Positions 8,316 to 18,226 of a stretch of DNA of 64,000 nucleotides are shown in pieces. Position numbers and translations under genes: made by a program. Position 1 is the stretch's first letter. Each line of letters begins with the position of its first letter. This DNA comes from DATJUF01 sp035524095. GTDB lineage: Bacteria; Desulfobacterota; Binatia; Binatales; Binataceae. The notes under the pieces are model-generated. The model was given only the letters and a program-made list of their open reading frames with translations. It made no database searches and was not told the origin of the DNA. The stretch covers positions 8,144 to 72,143 of the forward strand of contig DATKPK010000189.1 in the NCBI GenBank assembly GCA_035524095.1, in the 5' to 3' direction.

Positions 8316-9302
8316 ATGAGCAGTTCGATTTTACCGCCAGACAGTCGGCTCGACGCACGAACGGTCCTCGACTCGTTGCGCGACTATCTCGAACAGCTGC
8401 GCGAGGAGGGGATCGAAGGACTGCCGGGGACGTTGAAGCCGGTGCGAGCGGAGGGCAAGCCTCTGCCACTCAGTGCGGCGCGCCCCCAGAAGGTTGCGGA
8501 AGCGCCGGAGCGCCGGCTGACGTTGCAGCGGGAGAGCGCGGAGCATCGTGTCGCGATTGGAGCGGGGATTGTACCGGTGCGAGAGAAGACGGCGAGTGAG
8601 ATAGGAGCACGGACAGAGTCCGGAGATGATAAGAAGGCGGCTGATGCGCCAATCGTCGCGGAAAGCGTAGGCGCTGCGGGCGCGAGTCCGGCGGAATTGT
8701 TCTATCGCTATCCGGGACTGGAGAAGACGGCCAACCTTGACGAATTACGCACGTTTATCGGCGAGTGTACGCGATGCAAGCTCGCACCGATGCGCACCAA
8801 TCTGGTTTTCGGCGTTGGGAATCTAAATGCTGATCTGATGTTCGTCGGCGAAGCGCCGGGAGCCGATGAGGACGCGCGCGGTGAGCCGTTTGTCGGGCGT
8901 GCCGGGCAACTACTCACCGATATAATTGAGCGCGGGATGGGGCTGACACGGGCAGACGTGTATATCTGCAACGTGATCAAGTGCCGGCCGCCCGGTAATC
9001 GCAACCCTGAAAATGATGAAGTCGCGTCGTGTGAGCCGTTCCTGTTCCGGCAGATCGATTTGGTGAAGCCGCGAGCGATCGTTGGCTTGGGAACCTTCGC
9101 GGTGCAAGCGCTGCTCAAGGTCAAGACGCCGATCTCAAAGCTGCGCGGCAACTGGCATGAAGTGCGCGGGGTCAAACTGATGCCGACGTTTCATCCCGCG
9201 TATCTGTTACGGAATCCGGGTGATAAGCGGCTGGTATGGGCCGATATCCAGTTGGTGATGAAAATGCTCGGGATGCCGATCACGAATCGCGGACGTACCT
9301 GA
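8316..9302 (+). CDS. Family-4 uracil-DNA glycosylase with [4Fe-4S] cluster
   Basis: The C-terminal 190 residues contain the family-4 signature GEAPGADEDARGEPFVGRAG and the second active-site motif at HPAYLLRNP. Four cysteines for the iron-sulphur cluster are visible: C151 and C154 (ECTRCKL), one in IKCRPPGNRNP and one in SCEPF. The enzyme removes uracil arising from cytosine deamination and begins base-excision repair. The first 120 residues are a charged, low-complexity extension with no recognised domain, longer than in most members; similar N-terminal tails occur in the DNA-polymerase-related subgroup annotated in many bacteria. The ATG at 8316 has no strong ribosome site, so the exact start is less certain. 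Confidence 0.92.
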   Translation: MSSSILPPDSRLDARTVLDSLRDYLEQLREEGIEGLPGTLKPVRAEGKPLPLSAARPQKVAEAPERRLTLQRESAEHRVAIGAGIVPVREKTASEIGARTESGDDKKAADAPIVAESVGAAGASPAELFYRYPGLEKTANLDELRTFIGECTRCKLAPMRTNLVFGVGNLNADLMFVGEAPGADEDARGEPFVGRAGQLLTDIIERGMGLTRADVYICNVIKCRPPGNRNPENDEVASCEPFLFRQIDLVKPRAIVGLGTFAVQALLKVKTPISKLRGNWHEVRGVKLMPTFHPAYLLRNPGDKRLVWADIQLVMKMLGMPITNRGRT

Positions 9303-9330
9303 GGAGCCGAGGCAAGTCGGACAAGTCTTA

Positions 9331-10716
9331 ATGCGGCGCGGGACGCATCGAATGAGAGTCACCAGACGCGTGAGCGTGCGCAATATTGGGAGCCTGGCCG
9401 GGCTCATCATTGCGATAGGGCTAGCGCTCACCAGCCGCGCGAGATTGTATGCCGAGCCGTCACCGGCCATGAGCCAGCATCCGATGGTCGAAGTTATCGA
9501 CCTCGATGGGGTGATCAATCCGGCGGCGGCGGACTTTATCAATGATGCGATCGGACGAGCGGTCACGAACGGCGCCAGCGCGCTCGTCATCGAGCTAGAT
9601 ACGCCGGGCGGGCTGTTGACTTCTGCGCGGACGATCGTCAAAGCACTGCTCAATGCGCCGGTCCCGATAATCGTCTACGTCGCGCCAGCTGGGGCCAGTG
9701 CGGTGTCGGCGGGAACGTTCGTTACCGAGGCGGCCAATATTGCAGCGATGGCCCCGGGTACGACGATCGGCGCGGCTCATCCGGTGGACGTCAATGGTGG
9801 CGATGTCCAAGGTGAGATGGGGACGAAGGTCGAGAATTTCACCGCCTCGTGGGCAAAAGCGATCGCGGAGCAGCGTGGGCGTAATCAGGATTGGGCCGAA
9901 CAGGCGGTGCGGAACAGCGCTTCGATCAGCTCGAGCGAGGCGCTCAAGCTCCATGTAGTCGATATCATCGCACCTGACCTTTCCAGCCTGCTGCAGCAGG
10001 CATCAGGGCGGATCGTGACGGTCGCAGGTGGACGTGCGATCAGGCTCGAACTGGCTGACGCTGAGATCGAACGGATCGAGATGCGGTTCGGCGAGAGCGT
10101 ACTTAACCGGCTGGCCGATCCGAACCTGATGTACTTGCTGATGATCGCCGGGATCATTGGGATTTATCTGGAGTTCGCACATCCGGGAGCGTACCTGCCG
10201 GGGGTTGCGGGTGGAATCTGCTTGTTACTAGCGCTGGCGTCTTTCCAGGTTATTCCGATCAATCTCGCGGGGCTGGCACTGATTCTTTTCGGGGCCGTCA
10301 TGATTCTGACCGAACTGTTTATCACCAGTTACGGCGTGCTCGGCTTGGGCGGGATGTTCGCGTTCATTCTCGGGTCACTATTCCTAGTGGATACTTCGGA
10401 AACCAATCTGGCTGTGAATCGAGGTTTGATCGCGGGGGCAGGCGTGGCCTTTGGCGCGATCGTGCTGGCGATCGGTTATGTAGTAGTGCGCGAAAGGCGC
10501 GAGCGGCCGACGACCGGCAGCGAAGGGCTGATCGGCGAGATAGGTGTGATACGCATGCCGATAACACCCGGCGTCCCAGGACGGATTTTTGTGCATGGCG
10601 AGACCTGGCGGGCGCGCAGTGGAGAGCCAATGGACGCGGGGACTCAAGCGCGCGTGATGGCGGTGCGCGGCCTAGAAGTCGAAGTCGAACCGGTTGCAGG
10701 CAAAGCCTCGAACTAG
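9331..10716 (+). CDS. NfeD-family membrane-bound serine protease (long form)
   Basis: A signal-like hydrophobic stretch is followed by a ClpP-like serine protease domain (residues about 50-240). The catalytic Ser is probably S126 in AVSAGTFV and the general-base Lys is probably K176 in SWAKAIAEQ. Four to five membrane helices (about 265-390) and a C-terminal OB-fold NfeD domain with GLIGEIGVIRMPI follow. This is the long NfeD type typified by PH1510, which cleaves the C-terminus of its partner stomatin. The slipin gene lies 100 bases downstream on the same strand, the classic pairing. The role is membrane-protein quality control or lipid-microdomain organisation. Confidence 0.93.
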   Translation: MRRGTHRMRVTRRVSVRNIGSLAGLIIAIGLALTSRARLYAEPSPAMSQHPMVEVIDLDGVINPAAADFINDAIGRAVTNGASALVIELDTPGGLLTSARTIVKALLNAPVPIIVYVAPAGASAVSAGTFVTEAANIAAMAPGTTIGAAHPVDVNGGDVQGEMGTKVENFTASWAKAIAEQRGRNQDWAEQAVRNSASISSSEALKLHVVDIIAPDLSSLLQQASGRIVTVAGGRAIRLELADAEIERIEMRFGESVLNRLADPNLMYLLMIAGIIGIYLEFAHPGAYLPGVAGGICLLLALASFQVIPINLAGLALILFGAVMILTELFITSYGVLGLGGMFAFILGSLFLVDTSETNLAVNRGLIAGAGVAFGAIVLAIGYVVVRERRERPTTGSEGLIGEIGVIRMPITPGVPGRIFVHGETWRARSGEPMDAGTQARVMAVRGLEVEVEPVAGKASN

Positions 10717-10816
10717 AGCATCACACTGATGAGGGTAATCGCCAGGCAAGGGAAAGTGGAAGCTGCGCGAGAGGATCACGCGATTTGATGATCGAGCGGC
10801 GGATTCGGAGGGGCAG

Positions 10817-11635
10817 ATGATATCAGGCGTCGGAGTGGTGATTCTGGTGGCGATCGTGATCGTATTGAGCGGGCTCAAGGTGCTCAACGAATACGAGCGC
10901 GCGGTGGTTTTCCGGCTCGGACGCTTGTTGCCGTATCGTGGTCCCGGTGTGATCTTTGTAATCCCGTTTCTCGAGCGGCAGGTGCGGATCGACCTGCGGA
11001 CGGTCACGCTCGAAATTCCGGCGCAGGACGTGATCACGCATGATAACGTCACGGTCAAAGTGAGCGCGGTGCTTTATCTGCGTGTGCTCGATCCTTCGAA
11101 AGCGGTAACGGAGGTACGCGACTATCTCTACAGCACACTGCAGTTATCGCAGACCACGCTGCGCTCGGTCGGAGGCCAGACGGAACTCGATGATTTGCTT
11201 AGCCAGCGCGAGAAACTGAACACGCAAATCCAGGAAGTGATCGACGCGAATACTGAACCGTGGGGAGTGAAAGTGGTGCTGGTCGAGTTGAAAAACATCG
11301 ACCTGCCTCAGGATATGCAGCGTGCGATTGCGGCGCAGGCCGAGGCTGAACGCGAGCGGCGCGCCAAGGTAATTGCGGCCGAGGGCGAATTTCAATCAGC
11401 GCAGCGTTTAGCGGATGCGGCTCAGATCATGAGCCACAGTCCGATAACGTTGCAGTTGCGTTATTTGCAGACGTTGGCGGAAATCGCTACCGAGCATAAC
11501 TCGACGACCGTATTCCCGATTCCGCTCGATCTCTTCGAGCCGTTCATGCAATTGCGGCAGATGGCCGCGTCTGCTCGGAGCTCGTCGGTGGCGAACGCCG
11601 AAGCGCCGGCCGCCAAGTCCCCGGATAAGCCTTGA
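10817..11635 (+). CDS. Slipin/stomatin-like SPFH-domain membrane protein
   Basis: One N-terminal membrane helix (residues 4-20) is followed by an SPFH domain with the slipin hallmarks NEYERAVVFRLGR and GPGVIFVIPF, and then a coiled-coil rich in Glu/Arg/Ala (about 185-230). The start ATG has GGAGGGG four bases upstream. The 272-residue length is standard. Together with the upstream NfeD protease it forms the conserved nfeD-slipin pair, in which the protease is thought to act on the slipin C-terminus (QLRQMAA region here). The gene ends two bases before the convergent aconitase stop, with no space for an intergenic terminator. Confidence 0.95.
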   Translation: MISGVGVVILVAIVIVLSGLKVLNEYERAVVFRLGRLLPYRGPGVIFVIPFLERQVRIDLRTVTLEIPAQDVITHDNVTVKVSAVLYLRVLDPSKAVTEVRDYLYSTLQLSQTTLRSVGGQTELDDLLSQREKLNTQIQEVIDANTEPWGVKVVLVELKNIDLPQDMQRAIAAQAEAERERRAKVIAAEGEFQSAQRLADAAQIMSHSPITLQLRYLQTLAEIATEHNSTTVFPIPLDLFEPFMQLRQMAASARSSSVANAEAPAAKSPDKP

Positions 11636-11637
11636 AG

Positions 11638-14412
11638 CTATGCCTGAAGCAGCGAGCGGACGACGTAAGGGAGGACGCCGCCGTGACGGATATAGGCAAC
11701 GTCTTCGGGTGTATCGATACGCGCCAATACGTCAAACTCTTTCACGCTACCATTCTCCTCCGCCTTAACTTTGAGGAATTGGCGAGGCTTCAAGCCGGCG
11801 GCGAGGCCGGCAATCGAATAGCTCTCGCGTCCGCTGAGACCGAGGCTTTGGCGGCTCTGGCCGTTCACAAATTCCAGCGCCAATACGCCCATCCCGACCA
11901 GATTGCTGCGATGGATACGCTCGAAGCTTTCGGCGATGACCGCCCGTACGCCGAGAAGTTGCGTGCCCTTGGCAGCCCAATCACGTGAAGAACCGGAGCC
12001 GTACTCTTTGCCGGCGATAACAATCAAGGGAACTTTGTCTTTCTGATAAGCCTCTGACGCCTCGAAAATGGTGGTGCGCTGGCCATCGGGGAGATGAACT
12101 GTGAAGCCGCCCTCGACGCCGGGAACGAGGAGATTCTTGAGCCGGATATTGGCGAAGGTCCCGCGCACCATCACCTCGTGATTACCGCGTCGGGCACCGT
12201 AGGAGTTGAAGTCCTTGGGCTGCACGCTATTGGCGATCAGGTAGCGGCCGGCGGGACTGTCGGCGGGAATCGAGCCTGCCGGAGAGATATGGTCGGTAGT
12301 GACGCTATCGGTGAGCATCGCGAGCACGCGGGCGCCGGTGATATCGGTGACGGGGGCGACAGCGGGCGTAATTTCGTCGAGGAAGGGCGGCGCCTTGACG
12401 TAAGAGGACTGGCGATCCCATTGAAAGAGGTCGCCCGCAGGAATCTTTAAGCCGCGCCAGCGCTCGTCGCCCTCAAAGACCTGACCATACTCCTCGCGAA
12501 ACATCGCGGAGTTGACCGAATCGCCCATAGCCTCGTTGATTTCGCCGGTAGTCGGCCAGATATCACGCAAGTAGACGGGCTTGCCGTCTTTGCCCCGCCC
12601 GAGCGGTTCAACGTCGGGATCGATATCCATGGTACCGACGAGGGCGTAGGCGACCACGAGCGGCGGCGACGCTAGATAGTTGAAGCGGACCACAGGATTG
12701 ATACGGCCTTCGAAATTACGATTGCCGCTGAGAATCGCGCATGCGACGAGGTTGCCATTTTTCACTGCGCCCGCGATGGGCTCGGCGACCGGGCCGCTGT
12801 TGCCGATACAGGTCGTGCACCCGTAACCAACCAGATTGAAGCGCAACTGATCGAGATAGGGCATGAGGCCGGCGCGCTTCAAGTATTGGGTCACGACCTT
12901 GGAACCGGGGGCAAGACTGGTCTTGACCCAGGGCTTGGTACTGAGGCCACGTTCAACGGCTTTTTTCGCCAGCAGGCCAGCGGCGATCAATACGGAAGGG
13001 TTCGAGGTGTTGGTGCAACTGGTGATCGCGGCAATCACCAGTGAGCCGTGATGAATCGGGAACGAAGTTGAGTCATGGGTGACGGTTTGAAAGCGGGTGA
13101 TCGCGCCCAGGTCCTCGGGCGGAGCAACGCGCTCGTCGGGGGCGACGTCTGGGTCACCGCCTTCGCCGAGCCATCGCTCGATCGCTTTGGGGTCGGCACC
13201 TGAGCCGTTATGGCCTACGACTTCTTTCACTAACTCTTTGCGGAACTCACGCTTGGCCGCACTGAGCAGAACGCGGTCGTGTGGGCGGCGTGGACCGGCC
13301 AAGCTGGGACGTACTTCACCTAGGTCAAGTTGGAGCGTATCAGTGAAAATCGGATCGGGCGAGGCTTGCTCGCGGAAGAGTCCTTGCGCCTTGCAATAAG
13401 CCTCGATCAGATCGATCTGATGCTCGGCGCGGCCAGTCAACCGCAGGTAGGCGAGCGTTTGAGCGTCGACCGGGAAGAAGCCGATGGTCGCGCCATATTC
13501 CGGCGCCATATTGCCGATGGTTGCGCGATCGGCAACGGTCAGGCTGCCGAGGCCGTCGCCATAGAATTCAACGAACTTGTTGACTACGCCCTTGCGCCGC
13601 AACATCTGAGTGACGGTGAGGACGAGGTCAGTCGCAGTCGCGCCGGGCGGGAGGCTGCCGCTCAGCCGAAAGCCGATAACTTCGGGAATCAGGAGCGGAC
13701 TCGAGCGGCCGAGCATCGCGACCTCAGCCTCGATACCGCCGACGCCCCATCCCACGACGCCGAGACCATTGACCATCGTGGTGTGAGAGTCGGTGCCGAA
13801 GACGCTATCTGGATAGGCTTCGTTTGAGGGCGAGACGAAGACCACTGGCGCGAGATATTCGATATTAACTTGATGGACGATACCGGTATCGGGTGGGACC
13901 ACGCGGAAATTGGCGAAGGCGCCCTGGCCCCAGCGCAGAAATTGATAGCGCTCTTGGTTGCGCTCGAATTCGAGTTCGGCGTTGATGGCGAAAGAGTTGG
14001 GCAGGCCCGAAGAATCGACCTGCACTGAATGGTCGATCACCAGATCGACAGGTTGGAACGGATTGATCTTACCGGCATCACCACCCAGGCGTTTGATCGC
14101 CTCGCGGATCGCGGCAAGGTCAGCGACCACGGGTACGCCCGTGAAGTCCTGCAGCAGCACCCGCGCCGGCATGAAGGAGAACTCGCGCTCCGCACCCTTG
14201 CCGCCATTCCATTTGGCCAACGCCTCGATATGATCGGCGGTGATGAGTTCGCCATCTTCGCGGCGCAGCACATTTTCGAGCATCACCTTGATGGAGAATG
14301 GCAGGCGGCTAATGTCGAAACCACGTTTCGCGAGGGCCGCTAGTGCATAAATGGTGTAATTCTTATCTCCAACGGCGAGCGTGGTGCGTGCGCCAAAACT
14401 GTCCTTGCTCAT
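11638..14412 (-). CDS. acnA: Aconitate hydratase A
   Basis: The 924-residue product matches the AcnA/IRP type in length and domain order. The iron-sulphur cluster cysteines are visible in ITSCTNTSNPSVL and in GYGCTTCIGNSGP, and substrate-binding motifs include GTDSHTTMVNGLGVVGWGVGG and GSSRDWAAKG. It isomerises citrate to isocitrate in the TCA cycle. The ATG is preceded by CGGAGAAAG. It is transcribed alone; the neighbours on the same strand start after a 224-base gap. A citrate synthase-like gene is 28 kb away, so TCA genes are not clustered here. Nothing in the sequence shows regulation. Confidence 0.97.
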   Translation of the reverse strand: MSKDSFGARTTLAVGDKNYTIYALAALAKRGFDISRLPFSIKVMLENVLRREDGELITADHIEALAKWNGGKGAEREFSFMPARVLLQDFTGVPVVADLAAIREAIKRLGGDAGKINPFQPVDLVIDHSVQVDSSGLPNSFAINAELEFERNQERYQFLRWGQGAFANFRVVPPDTGIVHQVNIEYLAPVVFVSPSNEAYPDSVFGTDSHTTMVNGLGVVGWGVGGIEAEVAMLGRSSPLLIPEVIGFRLSGSLPPGATATDLVLTVTQMLRRKGVVNKFVEFYGDGLGSLTVADRATIGNMAPEYGATIGFFPVDAQTLAYLRLTGRAEHQIDLIEAYCKAQGLFREQASPDPIFTDTLQLDLGEVRPSLAGPRRPHDRVLLSAAKREFRKELVKEVVGHNGSGADPKAIERWLGEGGDPDVAPDERVAPPEDLGAITRFQTVTHDSTSFPIHHGSLVIAAITSCTNTSNPSVLIAAGLLAKKAVERGLSTKPWVKTSLAPGSKVVTQYLKRAGLMPYLDQLRFNLVGYGCTTCIGNSGPVAEPIAGAVKNGNLVACAILSGNRNFEGRINPVVRFNYLASPPLVVAYALVGTMDIDPDVEPLGRGKDGKPVYLRDIWPTTGEINEAMGDSVNSAMFREEYGQVFEGDERWRGLKIPAGDLFQWDRQSSYVKAPPFLDEITPAVAPVTDITGARVLAMLTDSVTTDHISPAGSIPADSPAGRYLIANSVQPKDFNSYGARRGNHEVMVRGTFANIRLKNLLVPGVEGGFTVHLPDGQRTTIFEASEAYQKDKVPLIVIAGKEYGSGSSRDWAAKGTQLLGVRAVIAESFERIHRSNLVGMGVLALEFVNGQSRQSLGLSGRESYSIAGLAAGLKPRQFLKVKAEENGSVKEFDVLARIDTPEDVAYIRHGGVLPYVVRSLLQA

Positions 14413-14636
14413 TGCTTGTGCTTTCTCCGGCTAGCGGCAATCAAGATTATCGGATCTCAGCGATCCGGCGATAAACTATCGCGTCGATTAACCATCAAGA
14501 TAGCGCGGGCGGACAGATGGGGAAACGATAGGCCCGAGAGGACGAGGACGCGCTCGTCTGAGTCTGCGAATGGACCTAAGAATCTGTGGTGCGACGACCT
14601 GCGTTAACTCGACCAACGGGCTCCTTGCCACATTGG

Positions 14637-15104
14637 TCATGGCAATTCGCGGAGGAGCCGGCCGCTGCTCTCGTAAAAATCTAAAGCCGCATCGCCGTCG
14701 GAATCGACGCCGAGAAGGGTGCGCGGACGCGAATGGCTGTCGTAGAGCCGCAACGCCGGAACCTCGTCTGAGCTGACGTCGATCGCGACGCGCAAGGCGC
14801 CGTTCCGATCGGCCATCCGCAGCGCGACTTCATCCTGGCCGACGAAGCCGATACCGATTCGTGCCTTTCCGGCATGGTCCATCATCTCAAACACAGGTTG
14901 GGCGTCGTCGTTGAGGTGAAGCACGGCGCGCTCGCCGCCCGCGGAATCAACCAGGACAATCTCCTGGGCCGCGATTCGCTTCGTTGGAGTTTCGGTTGCC
15001 GATGCGGGACTTGCATGAACACGGCTGGAGATGGAGCCGCCGAGGATTCCGCCGATGAGCGCGACCGCGAGATAGAGCCATTCTTTGCCCGTGATCCTGA
15101 TCAT
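14637..15104 (-). CDS. Hypothetical membrane-anchored beta-repeat protein
   Basis: The product has 155 residues: a short N-terminal hydrophobic segment (about 9-30, WLYLAVALIGGILGGSISS), then a periplasmic part built of repeating units of 20-25 residues of the form G..R..L...DG.P.L.L.D..G. Examples are SAGGERAVLHLNDDAQPVF, DHAGKARIGIGFVGQD, DRNGALRVAIDVSSDEVP and SHSRPRTLLGVDSDGD. This pattern suggests a small beta-solenoid or stacked beta-hairpin. I do not recognise the family by name. The start ATG at 15104 is supported by the hydrophobic N-terminus. Function unknown. Confidence 0.7.
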   Translation of the reverse strand: MIRITGKEWLYLAVALIGGILGGSISSRVHASPASATETPTKRIAAQEIVLVDSAGGERAVLHLNDDAQPVFEMMDHAGKARIGIGFVGQDEVALRMADRNGALRVAIDVSSDEVPALRLYDSHSRPRTLLGVDSDGDAALDFYESSGRLLRELP

Positions 15105-15204
15105 AGACCATTAGCACCTCACTTTAGAGCGTACCGTCGAGGCCGATCAGACAAAAGGCGCGCTGTGTGCCTAAGAAATTCCGGTTCGAAGACGGGAAAG
15201 TGAA

Positions 15205-15690
15205 TCACGCGGAGGGCGGGCGCATCGCGTAGATACGGGTGAGTGTGACCTCAATCGCGACGACGTTGCGTGGCTTGCCGCTGCGACCGGGACGTGCGGG
15301 ACGCATGCTGTCCGGGATTTCGCGGGCGTGGCCGTAGACGATGGCAGCGGCGCCGTCGGCGCGCCAAGTCGTGAAGGCGACGTGGGGATTGCGAGCGATA
15401 TCGATCCGGCGCACGGTGTTGTCGTAGATGACCAGGCGGAGCGTGGTGCCTTCGAGCGTCGCGTGGACAGGTGCGATATGCGGAAGCCCGCCGGCCCCGG
15501 TCGTCGCCATCGCGACCAGGCGTACACTTTGCCAGAACTCCACGAATTCGGCAGCCTTCATCTGGCGTTCGGGGTAAGCAACAGAATCTGCGACAGATGG
15601 CGTCGCGGTCGCGACACTGCGGTCGATCAATTCCTGGAGGGCGGTGAGGTCTGGCGCGTTGGAATGATTTTCGTTGATCGGTTGAGCCAT
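15205..15690 (-). CDS. PNPOx-like split-barrel FMN/F420-binding protein
   Basis: The 161-residue protein carries the split-barrel core of pyridoxamine 5'-phosphate oxidase-like proteins: RLVAMATTGAGGLPHIAPV, LRLVIYDNTVRRIDIARNP, HVAFTTWRADGAAAIVYG. Members of this superfamily bind FMN, haem or cofactor F420. Two luciferase-like F420-type oxidoreductases elsewhere in the window make F420 a reasonable guess, but no residue here discriminates. The start is ATG with GAGG a few bases upstream. It stands alone, with gaps over 100 bases on both sides. It is unlikely to be true PdxH, because the PLP-binding C-terminus is absent. Confidence 0.78.
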   Translation of the reverse strand: MAQPINENHSNAPDLTALQELIDRSVATATPSVADSVAYPERQMKAAEFVEFWQSVRLVAMATTGAGGLPHIAPVHATLEGTTLRLVIYDNTVRRIDIARNPHVAFTTWRADGAAAIVYGHAREIPDSMRPARPGRSGKPRNVVAIEVTLTRIYAMRPPSA

Positions 15691-15797
15691 AATATCCTCG
15701 CGTCATGCGATCATGCTCGCGGTCCAAGCGCCGCGCAATTCACTGTCCCTGAGATGGAATACTGCCAACTAAAGTGGCTCGCGGCCCATGCGATAAG

Positions 15798-16847
15798 TCA
15801 GGCGTGGCCGCGATACGGTTCGGTAGGGCTCGTGTGACGGCGGCGTTCGGGATGAGATTTGAAAACCCGGATCAAGTAGCGGTAGGACGGCAACAGAATC
15901 ACCGAACCGGCGGCTAAAGCGCCTGCCAAAAGTTCCATAGTGATAGGTGGCGAGACGGAGTTGTAGATCGTGTTGTTCGTCGGAACGATGTAGGGAAATT
16001 GTGCAAAAGCCCAGCCCCACAGAATCATACCGACGTGGGCGGCAGCGAGTACGCGCGCGGCGTTGAAAAAGCGGCGCCAAAGACAATAGATGGCGCCGAC
16101 CCCAGCCAAGCCGTTGGCCCACATCAGAGGCCAAGTCCACTCGCGTCGAGTGAGACCCTCCCAGATGAGCGGGGCTTGGACCCTCGCCAGCAATAGAACA
16201 ATCCCAGCGACGAGGCCGGCAAGAAATCCCGAAACGATACCGCGCCGGCGGAAATCGTCGCGCAACGCCTTGTCCGTGGTTTCCAATGGAGCGTAGCAGG
16301 CCGCTAGATACGCGAACAGGACGACAGTGAAGAGGCCGACCGACAGACCAAAAGGCGTCAACCACGGGAGAAAGAAGTCAGCAAGGTGCGACGGATGGGA
16401 CGGGACACGTGCGCCCGCGATAGCGCCGACGATGACGCCCAGCAATAACGGCGTAACTAAGCTGGCGACAGCGAAGAGGCGACCCCATTCGCGCTCGGCG
16501 AGATCGCCACCACCGCCGTAGCTGCGGAAGCTGAAAGCCGAGCCGCGCATCACGATTCCGACGAGTACCAAGGTCAGCGGGACGTGCAGGCCGATCATGA
16601 TCCGGCTGAATGCAGGCGGGAAGGCGGTAAACAAAATCACGATGACCAGAATTAGCCATACATGATCGGCTTCCCAGATGGGGCCGATGGCCTCTTCGAT
16701 GAGGTTACGCTGAAGATACGCGCGGGGGCCGGTGGCAAGAAGGTCCCAGACACCGCCGCCGTAATCAGCGCCCGCGGTCAGGACGTAAATCGTCAGTGAG
16801 ACGAGCAGCACACCAGATACAAAATAGGTCGCTAACGAGGAAATCAC
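15798..16847 (-). CDS. cydB: Cytochrome bd-type quinol oxidase subunit II
   Basis: The 349-residue product has eight to nine membrane helices and the CydB signatures GADYGGGVWDLL and EEAIGPIWEADHVWLI. The start is the GTG at 16847, which overlaps the cydA stop as GTGA; a longer frame back to 16919 would run through the cydA C-terminus. With CydA it reduces oxygen with quinol electrons without proton pumping and supports growth at low oxygen or under respiratory inhibitors. It is the second gene of the cydAB operon. No CydX-like small subunit can be recognised immediately after it, where the downstream 100 bases hold no convincing short membrane frame. Confidence 0.93.
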   Translation of the reverse strand: MISSLATYFVSGVLLVSLTIYVLTAGADYGGGVWDLLATGPRAYLQRNLIEEAIGPIWEADHVWLILVIVILFTAFPPAFSRIMIGLHVPLTLVLVGIVMRGSAFSFRSYGGGGDLAEREWGRLFAVASLVTPLLLGVIVGAIAGARVPSHPSHLADFFLPWLTPFGLSVGLFTVVLFAYLAACYAPLETTDKALRDDFRRRGIVSGFLAGLVAGIVLLLARVQAPLIWEGLTRREWTWPLMWANGLAGVGAIYCLWRRFFNAARVLAAAHVGMILWGWAFAQFPYIVPTNNTIYNSVSPPITMELLAGALAAGSVILLPSYRYLIRVFKSHPERRRHTSPTEPYRGHA

Positions 16848-18193
16848 GCGACGAGAGCCCTCCGGCGCAGCATACGCGCGACTTCCTCGCTGTCTGGACT
16901 GCGCATCACGTGGCGCCACATCAGGCGCAGCACAGTAATCCCGAGGAAAATATAGAGCGAGGTGAAGAGGAACAGTTGGACCTCGAGGCCTGGCATCGGC
17001 GTGACGGCGTCACGCGTGAGCATGACGCGGTAGATAATCCAAGGCTGGCGGCCGACTTCGGTAACGACCCATCCGGCCTCGACCGCAATCAGGCCGAGCG
17101 GAGTGGCGGCGACCAAGGTTCGGAGAAACCAGGCTGAATCGAAAATCGTGTTTCGACGCCATAGCAACCATAGCGACCAGAGCGAAAGGGCGGCGAGTGC
17201 CATACCAGCGCCAACCATCACTTGAAAGGCCGCGTGGACCGCGAAAAGAGGCTGTGGCCAATCCTGCTGCGGGAAAGAGTCGAGTCCGGTCACGACCGCG
17301 TGGGGATCGTGGTAGGTCATAAGGCTCAGAAGATAAGGCAGCTCGATAGCGTAATCGAGGTGACGGGTTTCGGCATTGGGGATGCCGAGGATAGCCAGCG
17401 GGGCCCCGGGCTGGGTCTCGAACAGGCCCTCGAAGGCGGCGAGCTTGAGCGGCTGGAGCCGCGCAACCGCACGGGCTGCAATGTCGCCGGAAAGCGGCTG
17501 CATCAATGAAGCAACGGCGCCCATGATAAGGGATATTTTGACCGCGCGCTGATGGAACGGGTTGCCACGGTCACGCAGAAGCATAAAGGAATGGACCCCG
17601 GCCACGGCGAAGCCGGTCGCAGCGTAGGCGGCGATCGTCATATGCATGACTTCATGGAAGGCGGCAGGATTGGTGAGCGCGGCAATCGGATTGATGTCGT
17701 ATGGATGGCCGCGGCTATCGAGCTTGAAACCGACCGGAGTGTTCATCCAAGCGTTCGCCATCACGACGAAGACGCCGGAAATCATGCCGCTGAACGAGAC
17801 GATATAACCGGCGGCGAGGTGGGCGCGCGCCGAGACGCGATCCCATCCGTACATGTAAAGACCGAGGAAAATCGCCTCTGTGAAGAAGGCGAAGCCTTCG
17901 AGCGAAAAGGGCATGCCGATGATCGCCCCAGCCCAATCCATGAAGTGAGGCCAGAGTAATCCAAGTTCGAAGCTGAGCACCGTTCCCGAGACGGCGCCGA
18001 CGGCGAAAAGGATCGCGGTGCCGGTCGCCCATCGGCGAGCGAGCAGGAGATAGACTTCGTCGCGCGTGCGGAGGTGGATCGTTTCCGCGAGAACCATCAG
18101 AAGCGGCATCGCGATACCCATGCACGAAAAGATGATGTGGAAGGCAAGCGAGATGCCCATCTGCGAGCGTGCGGCAATAATATTCGGCAGCAT
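16844..18193 (-). CDS. cydA: Cytochrome bd-type quinol oxidase subunit I, short Q-loop (CIO-like)
   Basis: The 449-residue protein shows the haem ligands H19 (in SLAFHIIFS) and H184 (EVMHMTIAAY) and the acidic pair E99 and E106. The motif GRQPWIIYRVMLTRDAVTP is in the C-terminal half. The periplasmic Q-loop is short, as in cyanide-insensitive oxidases (CioA) and many non-enteric bd enzymes, which explains why the protein is about 70 residues shorter than E. coli CydA. AGGGGATC precedes the ATG. It overlaps cydB by four bases, implying coupling. The acetate kinase gene lies 33 bases upstream on the same strand and may be co-transcribed, linking fermentative and microaerobic metabolism. Confidence 0.95.
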   Translation of the reverse strand: MLPNIIAARSQMGISLAFHIIFSCMGIAMPLLMVLAETIHLRTRDEVYLLLARRWATGTAILFAVGAVSGTVLSFELGLLWPHFMDWAGAIIGMPFSLEGFAFFTEAIFLGLYMYGWDRVSARAHLAAGYIVSFSGMISGVFVVMANAWMNTPVGFKLDSRGHPYDINPIAALTNPAAFHEVMHMTIAAYAATGFAVAGVHSFMLLRDRGNPFHQRAVKISLIMGAVASLMQPLSGDIAARAVARLQPLKLAAFEGLFETQPGAPLAILGIPNAETRHLDYAIELPYLLSLMTYHDPHAVVTGLDSFPQQDWPQPLFAVHAAFQVMVGAGMALAALSLWSLWLLWRRNTIFDSAWFLRTLVAATPLGLIAVEAGWVVTEVGRQPWIIYRVMLTRDAVTPMPGLEVQLFLFTSLYIFLGITVLRLMWRHVMRSPDSEEVARMLRRRALVA

Positions 18194-18226
18194 GCGGGAT
18201 CCCCTAGAGGGAACGACGAAGCGGGG